From contig NC_091147.1 of assembly GCF_041381155.1 (NCBI RefSeq), forward strand, positions 35,234,909 to 35,298,908: 64,000 nucleotides of DNA, in the 5' to 3' direction. Under the pieces are notes generated by a model, which was given only the letters and a program-made list of their open reading frames with translations, searched no databases and had not been told where the DNA came from. Numbering within the stretch: the first letter of the stretch is position 1; the number at the start of each line of letters is the position of its first letter. The stretch is from Argopecten irradians. Taxonomy: Eukaryota; Mollusca; Bivalvia; Pectinida; Pectinidae. The translations under genes and the position numbers were made by a program. This document shows, one piece after another, positions 50,489 to 59,310 of the stretch.

Positions 50489-51910
50489 TTAAGGAGAAAT
50501 TGGTATAGTGCAAAACAATCCAAATAAAATAAGTGATAACTATAAAATATGACAAAAATACCAAATAGTGTAGGATGTATTGAAACATACTCTTACTAGT
50601 TAAACGTTAGCTGTGAAATTAATGGCGCAAGGCAATGGTCCTCATCAACAAAAGATATTTTTCAGTGTGGCTGGTGGACTACGTAGGAACATTTGATTCC
50701 CTTGAGGAGTTGGTATAAAGGGTGTAGACTTGTACTTGGTAGTCATTGACTATCTTCGTGAAAAAATGGTCACGGAGAGATAGCAATACGCGACTATGAC
50801 AGTCTAGCAAAGAATGTGCCACTGCATCCATCTATTACACTGAACACAAGAGAATTGGCGATTAGTTGGAATGTACCATATCTTAGTAACATTTTTAAAC
50901 GTTCTATTAAGATATCTGTTATGTTGCCTCTAATTTTACTATGAGCTATTCTAGGGGTGGAAATAACGTCAGTTACATTGTAACCTCTGGAGTATCGAGG
51001 ATGGCATTTGCTATATTGCAGCAGCTGCTGCACGCTATGTGATCAGTGGTACAAATGTATTTAGACCAAATGTTCTAAATGCACTGCTAAAACAAACAGT
51101 TTTTATCCATGGTAACATAAATTCAAAACTAGTTCGGAAATTTATACAATCTGACTTGTGCGATAATGACACAAGACAATTTTATACATCTAAATCGTGT
51201 TTATATACTCAATAGTCAGTACTATATTTACCTTGACAAAGGATGACCTAGACGTTATGATAATGCTAATAAGACTGAAAATTAGAATGATGGACAGAAG
51301 GGGGCCAAACCTACATATAACATATTTTAAGTCTAAAATCAATGACAAAACTTTATTTAAAAATTCAGATGCAATATTTTCGATATGTTATTACAGACTT
51401 TTATAATACAAACGACCAGCACTGCATCAAAATGATAAAATGGTTCTGAATTTTATATATACTGTAGCAGAAAATATAAATATTTCCCATCGAGGGCCTG
51501 AAGTTCGTGAGTATGACAATAACAGACTATTTTGGTGATTTTAAAATACTTAAGAAACGAAGAACACATTATGTATGTCAGATGTCTTCTTTGTCCTTTT
51601 AAAATTGACTGAAATGTTGGTTTACACCGGTCTTTATTTTCTCCAGAGAGCAGACGGAAAGCTTACTAAAAAAACAAAATGGCGGCCTTGATTATTTGAA
51701 ATCTCACATCGAATAGATTTGGAAGAAAGAATATGACAAATTTTAGTACATAAAATAGTCATGATTAACTTAATTCACAATAATATTAGTTTTTGTGGCA
51801 TTAAGTATGCCTGTCATTTGTGATACATTTGAACATAAGTTATCAAAAACACTTGCTGGTCGTTTTGAGAAATCATGTAACGATCAAGGGAAACTTAAAC
51901 GTAATTTTAT
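50489..51910. other. Unassigned interval with possible decayed coding sequence
   Basis: No exon chain recognised. Around 51190-51530 a + frame reads protein-like (TKDDLDVMIMLIRLKIRMM, and after a break LHQNDKMVLNFIYTVAENI), which may be remains of a mobile element or a host gene. I cannot assign a family. Confidence 0.3.
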
Positions 51911-51915
51911 GTAAT

Positions 51916-52025
51916 GGATAATTTCCGAAAACCTGTCCATTATTAGAGAGAATGGATAGTACCGAGCCCGCAGGGCGAGGTACAATCCATTCTCTCTAAT
52001 AATGGACAGTTTGAGGAATTTATCC
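51916..52025. repeat. 110-bp hairpin, copy 1
   Basis: Arms of about 48 bases: CTGTCCATTATTAGAGAGAA then TGGATAGTACC against the inverse GGTACAATCCATTCTC then TCTAATAATGGACAG. Outer sides GGATAATTTCC / GGAATTTATCC also pair. The loop GAGCCCGCAGGGCGA holds its own GCCC/GGGC stem. Confidence 0.9.
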
Positions 52026-52493
52026 TACTTAAAACCCATCATACCACTACTCACTACCTTGCGTACCCTGTTTGAGAAATGGGACATCCCATTTCAGGAA
52101 TTGCACAGGTGTTCACTCACCTGTGACAAATAATGGACTAACAATGTTGAGATGCATGCACAGTCATTTAGTTTTACACCTTTGGAGGTACAACAGTGTT
52201 TTTGAACATGTCGGATAGTGATATTTTCCTTACTCGGCCATCATTTACATGTAGGGATGTACGCAGCTGTGATTCAGATTGTTTGCCTGTTTGAAGTGAC
52301 CTATTTATTCGCACAAGGACAGGTGCATTGTCTAACTTTACATCAAATACATACAAGCAAGGTGAGTTTTCGCTACAATTTAAACATAACTGTTTTTCCT
52401 AAAAAAATCTACCATACGCATGTTATAGATATGATAAAAAAAACCATATCTGATTGCTATGATAGCATTGCACTGGAATACAATGAAACCTGT

Positions 52494-52637
52494 CTAATCC
52501 GACACCACGTGGGTGTTTGGTCAGATTATTCAGGGTGTAGGAAAGTCAGATACTGTTGTATACTATTGTTGCTATTGTTGAATACGGAACAGTTACAGAT
52601 AGGATAGGGAAAGCAGGTGTCAGATTAGACAGGTTTC
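52494..52637. mobile_element. Pogo/Tigger-like MITE inside duplication copy 1
   Basis: GAAACCTGTCTAATCCGACA and TGTCAGATTAGACAGGTTTC are inverted ends about 100 bases apart. This end type is common among pogo/Tigger MITEs. TA duplications are not preserved clearly. Confidence 0.65.
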
Positions 52638-53105
52638 GCTCTTAAGTATATTATGTTTAACCATAATCATCAGATTATATGTTATAAGGGTTGTGAGATA
52701 TCTGATCTAAAAGACTGCATATTATCCCACCTCAGTCAAGAATCTAGAGTTCCTATTCCTCGTCAATTACAAGTTTTAAAAAGATGTAACAAATAATAAT
52801 GCAAGAATCTAATTATGTTTTTTTTATTTTCAGAACAGTAACAGCTAGGAAGGGGAAGTAATAATTTCGATGGAGGAGTGAACTTAAATGTAAAATTTTG
52901 GATAGTCAAATAAACATGTTTAGTTTTCCATACAGCAGCGTTTTTTTTCCTTGTTCAAAATAGACTGTCCATTATTTTGGGGAATAATGGACAGGGGCCC
53001 TATAATAATGGACAGTGAGTTACATAATGGACTCCTAGGTGTCCATTATGTAATATAATGGTCATATACAACAAAGGAAACTTTACTAGCTGGGTTTTAA
53101 GTAAT

Positions 53106-53215
53106 GGATAATTTCCGAAAACCTGTCCATTATTAGAGAGAATGGATAGTACCGAGCCCGCAGGGCGAGGTACAATCCATTCTCTCTAATAATGGACAGT
53201 TTGAGGAATTTATCC
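53106..53215. repeat. 110-bp hairpin, copy 2
   Basis: Identical in plan to 51916-52025, 1190 bases downstream in the second copy of the duplication. Confidence 0.9.
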
Positions 53216-53672
53216 TACTTAAAACCCATCATACCACTACTCACTACCTTGCGTACCCTGTTTGAGAAATGGGACATCCCATTTCAGGAATTGCACAGGT
53301 GTTCACTCACCTGTGACAAATAATGGACTAACAATGTTGAGATGCATGCACAGTCATTTAGTTTTACACCTTTGGAGGTACAACAGTGTTTTTGAACATG
53401 TCGGATAGTGATATTTTCCTTACTCGGCCATCATTTACATGTAGGGATGTACGCAGCTGTGATTCAGATTGTTTGCCTGTTTGAAGTGACCTATTTATTC
53501 GCACAAGGACAGGTGCATTGTCTAACTTTACATCAAATACATACAAGCAAGGTGAGTTTTCGCTACAATTTAAACATAACTGTTTTTCCTAAAAAAATCT
53601 ACCATACGCATGTTATAGATATGATAAAAAAAACATATCTGATTGCTATGATAGCATTGCACTGGAATACAA

Positions 53673-53825
53673 TGAAACCTGTCTAATCCGACACCACGTG
53701 GGTGTTTGGTCAGATTATTCAGGGTGTAGGAAAGTCAGATACTGTTGTATACTATTGTTGCTATTGTTGAATACGGAACAGTTACAGATAGGATAGGGAA
53801 AGCAGGTGTCAGATTAGACAGGTTT
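53673..53825. mobile_element. Pogo/Tigger-like MITE inside duplication copy 2
   Basis: Same element as 52494-52637 carried along by the 1190-bp duplication, so it predates that duplication. Confidence 0.65.
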
Positions 53826-54288
53826 CGCTCTTAAGTATATTATGTTTAACCATAATCATCAGATTATATGTTATAAGGGTTGTGAGATATCTGATCTAAA
53901 AGACTGCATATTATCCCACCTCAGTCAAGAATCTAGAGTTCCTATTCCTCGTCAATTACAAGTTTTAAAAAGATGTAACAAATGATAATGCAAGAATCTA
54001 ATTATGTTTTTTTATTTTCAGAACAGTAACAGCTAGGAAGGGGAAGTAATAATTTCGATGGAGGAGTGAACTTAAATGTAAAATTTTGGATAGTCAAATA
54101 AACATGTTTAGTTTTCCATACAGCAGCGTTTTTTTCCTTGTTCAAAATAGACTGTCCATTATTTTGGGGAATAATGGACAGGGGCCCTATAATAATGGAC
54201 AGTGAGTTACATAATGGACTCCTAGGTGTCCATTATGTAATATAATGGTCATCTACAACAAAGGAAACTTTACTAGCTGGGTTTTAAG

Positions 54289-56051
54289 ATAACATAAGCC
54301 TAGGACACCTCTACAATCAACAAAAAAATAAGCGGCCTTGACATAGGTAGTCAACAGATCGTCTTGACGCAAACACATTGATGTATGGGCTGCGTTGGCA
54401 CAGGTTTTGCGTCTCTCTGTATGGTCTAAAAATAGACTGATTTAGTTAGTGTGTTTAGCAATGTTTTCAGTATGATAACAACCGTTTTCGAAATAAAAAA
54501 TATAAGTTTCTTAAAACAATAATAACATATAAGGACGTCTTGAGATAGGGTTGCAACACTAATCATGTTAACTTGTGAAGTGTTAATACGCGGTAACGAG
54601 GATGACCAGGGTAAATATAAGACCACTATTTTAAAACATACATGCATAAACCCTAACATCAATTATGCATCTTTACACAAATATCAAACCTGTTCTGTAT
54701 TTCGACAGCGAATGTTATAGCCGTACTACCCCAACTGAGATCGACGCGTGTATATAAACCCCTACGTATTATATCTACCGCTCTACCGCTGACTTGTATC
54801 GATGTATTGATTAGACATCTCCAGTTATGAGCGTAGATGTAGACGGACGCGTATTCGGGGGGCGTATCAAAAGTTCATAATGAGGAAAAACGGTATAAAG
54901 CTAGTATATTAATAATCCGAAATAAAAGGCCAAAATAAATAAATTCAAAGTAAAATCAAAATCATTTCTATGGAATATATATTCAGCCACTATAGGGCCT
55001 TCTTCAGTCCGAAATACTGAAAAAGTTAAAATACATGTACATAACCAAATATAGTATCATGCATAATGCGCCGTGTAGTCGTTTCGCTAGTGATAAAATC
55101 AACTAATATTATTAAGGCCAAAAAATGTTTAGCGTTAACCGACCGACACTAACTTTTTACTCCCGATCCTATTTTTTCCCCACTGTTCTAAGAAAAATAA
55201 TAAAAATAGTCGGGATTTCGATCTCGGACTCCGGTTCCGACCATCAGTTTAGAGTGAAAAACACTAAAAAAATATTTCAAAAAACCCTACCGACCGATCC
55301 TATTTTTGTTTGCCAATGTAACCCTAAACAGACATTTTTTGCCTGATTGGAAATGCAACATGCATTTTTCATTTGACCAAGCTGTAACGTATCACAGTAT
55401 CTGTCAGAGTAAACATATAACGTCCTTATATATCATTATACATGTAGTATAGTTGCATTAACGAAAATCCGGGAAGACAAACTACACAGAGCCATTGGTA
55501 CTCTCTGGCGTCATCCCTGTTATAAAATTCGCCAAACCCTTGACATCTGTGCATCATTATCTTATAGAAGGAAATCATTGTTTTCGTAAAACTGCAATCC
55601 CGTATCATGCCTGTATGTGCGTCACATACGTCTCACCGTACTTGAACAGTCACTAGAGTACTAGTTTCTTCGGTTGACTGCCCCCACGTTCACTGGTAAA
55701 TACCAGAACACAAAACGTTTTTACTCAATAAGATAAAAATTTCAAAATTAATTTGTTTTTTTAATACGTATAGTGAAATAATGCGCAGAAATAGCGTTGA
55801 AAATGTATATCGAGAACTGTGGTTTGTCGTTTATTTGATTTGCTTGATATTGTATAAGAAGCGCGCGGGTCGGTGTAGCATGTACACACAGGGATATGAA
55901 AATTTGTTGTAATTCATATAAACAGATATACACCTTTATATGAAGAATGAGAATGTTCCTGATTTCTAGACCCCTAAACATGGTCAAGTACATATCAGCT
56001 TCACATTGTCTCTATAACATAATGTTGTACTTATTTTTTGAGACGCCCCCT
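54289..56051. other. Non-coding interval with a diverged inverted-repeat partner
   Basis: It holds TTAGACATCTCCAGTTATGA with TAGACGGACGCGTAT (about 54811-54857), which recurs inverted near 59705-59765. A stretch at 55260-55350 ends ACCCTAAACAGACATTTTTT and resembles 44170-44215, so a dispersed repeat is likely. No gene recognised. Confidence 0.45.
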
Positions 56052-56133
56052 GATAACTGTCGTATAGGAGTAGATATGATCGTATAGGTGGAGGAATAGC
56101 TGTATATGTAAATAAAAATATAAAAGAGCAAAC

Positions 56134-59100
56134 TTGGAATGTATTTGGTTGGAAATAAGTGTAAACAATATTGATATTTTAATTGGAAAATTTTATAGAC
56201 CTCCCAATTCCAAATATGATATATGGCTCCTCATAGAAAACTCTATAGATCTTGCTGTTGATACAAATACTGAGAATATCTTTATAACTGGTGATTTTAA
56301 TGATAACATGTTGAACCTGCCAGGTACACACGGACCAATACATATAAAAGGTATTCTACATCATTATTCTCTAACTCAATTAGTAAATGATCCAACAAAC
56401 TTCACTGAAAGAACTTCTTCTTTACTTGATTTGTTCATAGTTAATAATATGAATATAATTAAAAAGGTATCAGTTGGAGAATCTTTTCTACCAGCTTTAG
56501 ATAGATACCACTGCCCTATATATGTATATATTATTATTTCCTAAAAACACCTATAATTGTACATTTAAAAGAAAAATATGGCTATACAACCAAGGCGACT
56601 ATATATATCAGCTGTTCAATAACAAACTTGGTGAAATCGATTGGCAGGTAAATATAAATAATTGCCCTCCACAAGATGCTGTTAACTTTTTAACCCAATT
56701 AATTTTAACTTGTGCTGCATGTTCAGTTCCCAACAAAATTATTACTGTTCGTCCTCGAGATTCCCCTTGGATGCATAATAATATCAGAGCTCTGATAAGA
56801 GCTAGGAAACGTATGCATATGAAAGCTAAACATACTCAAAGTCAAATCCATTGGAATAAATTCAAAAAGTTACGTAATTCATGTGTTGATGCGATAAGAA
56901 AAGCCAAGGCAGATTGCAAAACTAAACTGTCAAATACACTTAAACTTACCAAACCATGCACTCGACAATGGTGGAAATTAGCAAACATGTTTACTCGCTT
57001 CTCCAAAAAATCTGTTTCTATACCCCCATTAATATGTAACAATACAGTAATTAATGATGATAAAAGTAAAGCAGACGCACTAAACACCTATTTCGCAGGA
57101 CAGTCTTCATTAAACACTTCACATGCTACATTACCTACACACAATGTATTCCATCCACCTTATTTAGATATATTCATATAACTCCCCAGGATGTTAATGA
57201 CGCCATAAATGTTCTTGACGTGTCTAAAGCAATTTCGGGGCCGCGGTGGCCGAGTGGTTAAGATGTCCCGACATATTACCACAAGCCCTCCACCTCTGGG
57301 ATGCGGGTTCGAATCCCATGTGGGGCAGTTGCCAGGTACTGACCGCTGGCCGGTGGTTTTTCTCCGGGTACTCCGGCTTTCCTCCACCAACAAACCTGGC
57401 ACGTCCTTACATGACCCTGGCTGTTAATAGGACGTAAAACTAAACAAACTAAAGCAATTGGTCCCGACTTAATTCATGCAAAACTTTTGAAAGAAGGCAA
57501 AGAGCAATTACGTAAACCACTATGTTGTATTTTTAATAATTCCTTAATTCAGGTATTTATCCAGATAGTTGGAAAACTGCAAATGTAACTCCAGTATTTA
57601 AAAAAGGCGATAGATCTAATCTAGCAAACTATAGACCCATTTTTCCTATAAGTATTGTTAGTAAATTAATGGAACGTTGTGTGTTAAAATATATTTACAA
57701 TTTTCTTACAGATAAAAACTTCTTCACTGAACACCAGTTGGGTTTTACATCCGGTGATTCTGCAATTAATCAGCTACTTTATATTACAAATGATATTGAG
57801 AAAGTTTTAGATTTAAGGAAAGAAATTAGAATAGTATTTTGTGATATAAGTAAGGCGTTTGGCCGTGTTTGGCATGATGGGTTGATATATGATTGAAACT
57901 AGCGGGCTTATCAGGTAACATTATTAAATGGTTTGAAAGTTATTTAATAAATAGGAAGCAAAGAGTAGTTGTTGGCGGTAAATTTTCAAACTTCAAAAAC
58001 ATAAATGCGGGTGTACCACAAGGGTCAATATTCTGTCCTCTACTTTTTCTTATTTATATCAATGACATAGTTGTAAATTTACGATGTAACGTTAAACTGT
58101 TTGCAGATGACACGTCTCTGTATGTTATTGTTAATAATCCAAATGTGGCCAGCTCAATGTTGAATAATGATCTTGAAACCATTCAAAAATGGGCTGATAC
58201 GTGGCTGGTGACCTTTAACCCAAACAAAACAGAAAGTTTAAGAATATCACGGAAATTATTAGGACCCGATCATGGAGACATTTACTTAAATAACAGTGTT
58301 GTTTCTGAAGTTACCAATCACAAGCATCTTATCTTGGAGATTGGTTCTCTTCAAATCTTTCTTGGAATATACATATAGACCATATTATAGAATCAGCCTC
58401 TAAAAGATTAAACATACTGAGAAAATTAAAATTTACACTTGATAGAGACACTTTACAACACATTTACATGTCATTCATTAGACCCATCTTAGAATATGCG
58501 GATGTAATCTGGGACAATATACCAAAATACTTAATTGATAGGTTAGAAAATGTTCAAACAGAAGCGGCCCGAATTATAACAGGGGGAACCAAACTTTCGA
58601 AAATAGAGTTACTTTATAAAGACACACAATGGGAAAAGCTAGTCGAACGTCGTAGAAAACATAAACTTTTACAATATCACAAAATGGTTCATAACACATC
58701 TCCAACATATCTTTCCTCCATATTACCCCCTAGACCAACCGCAATTCATATACATACAAATGTACAACACTAGACGATCAGATATGCATCAAACAATTCG
58801 CACAAGGACAAATCTGTATTATGAATCTTTTCTACCTTCATCGACTCATGCATGGAATGAACTTCCAGTAGATATAAGAGAAAATTCCTCTATTAAGGTT
58901 CTCAAAAACTACTTTGAAACTGAAATCACAAGAAGACCGATTAGCTATTTTAACACAGGTAATAGACCAGACCAAATACTTCATGCTCGGTTGCGTCTAG
59001 AATGCAGTATATTAAACCAACATCTTTTCAGTAAAAAACTTATAGATTCGCCTCGTTTTGCATGTGGTTTTATAATAGAAGATTCTTTTCATTTTTTGTT

Positions 59101-59224
59101 CAATTGTATCAAATATGCTGACATTAGGTACCAATATCTTTCTGGTATATTCACAAAATATAATATCGTTGACGATTTAAATATCCTTTTATGGGGTGAT
59201 CCTTCATTGCATCTTTTACAGTAA
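56134..59224 (+). pseudogene. Broken ORF2 of the LINE (endonuclease-reverse transcriptase)
   Basis: Open stretches 56134-56544, 56522-57181, 57669-57896, 57893-58378, 58468-58773 and 58760-59224 lie in different frames, so several frameshifts and stops have built up. Endonuclease: ITGDFNDNM and a degraded LDRYHCPIY in place of the usual SDH ending. Reverse transcriptase: FKKGDRSNLANYRPI, DISKAFGRVWHDG (the usual second Asp of SKAFD is Gly), AGVPQGSIFCPLLFLIYIND and the catalytic box KLFADDTSLYV, still intact. C-terminus: HARLRLECSILNQHLF and CGFIIEDSFHFLFNC, a His/Cys-bearing tail usual in animal LINEs of this type. It cannot make an active enzyme. Confidence 0.85.
57235..57448 (+). mobile_element. 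tRNA-derived SINE inserted in the LINE
   Basis: The body starts TCGGGGCCGCGGTGGCCGAG. The A-box region GTGGCCGAGTGGTTAAG and B-box GGGTTCGAATCCC resemble tRNA-Leu/Ser. The middle domain includes TTTTTCTCCGGGTACTCCGG and CTTTCCTCCACC; the tail is CTGTTAATAGGACGT-AAAACTAAACAAA. It is flanked by CTAAAGCAATT at 57224-57234 and 57449-57459. The middle domain fits a conserved-domain SINE such as the MetaSINE or V-SINE groups of molluscs; I cannot choose between them. Confidence 0.9.
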
Positions 59225-59310
59225 AAGATTTTAGTAATTCATACCTTGTATAGTTTTCTTGTTTTTTTTTTCACTGGGGTTTCAATCAATAAACTTGTCA
59301 AACTACATAA

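Larger units (their letters stand above)
51911..54288 (+). repeat. 1190-bp tandem duplication rich in TGTCCATTAT palindromes
   Basis: 51911-53100 and 53101-54288 are near-identical copies, differing by a handful of single bases (for example one C missing at AAAACCATATC and AATAATAATG versus AATGATAATG). Each copy begins GTAATGGATAATTTCCG and ends ACTAGCTGGGTTTTAA. Within each are a 110-bp hairpin, small hairpins GAAATGGGACATCCCATTTC and CACAGGTGTTCACTCACCTG, a pogo-like MITE and a 3' cluster of TGTCCATTAT/ATAATGGACA inverted words. No coding frame is credible. Confidence 0.95.
56052..59310 (+). mobile_element. Dead non-LTR retrotransposon (LINE, jockey/CR1-like), 5'-truncated, with a nested SINE
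   Basis: Order of parts: end of an AP-endonuclease domain (GGGIAVYVN, then FYRPPN, ITGDFND), a linker, reverse transcriptase, and a C-terminal region. The endonuclease N-terminus is missing. A SINE with an 11-bp target duplication splits it at 57235-57448. AATAAA lies at 59288-59293 just before the 3' end. Exact 5' and 3' edges are uncertain. Confidence 0.85.

Noticed and set aside
52174-53546. 60-codon - strand frame present twice (52174-52356 and 53364-53546)
   Set aside because: The repeat is explained by the 1190-bp duplication; the frame is short, with no motif, no splice context and no sign of selection.
57241-57330. Apparent tRNA-Leu/Ser gene
   Set aside because: A- and B-box are present, but the sequence continues into a SINE body and tail with target duplications; it is a tRNA-derived SINE.
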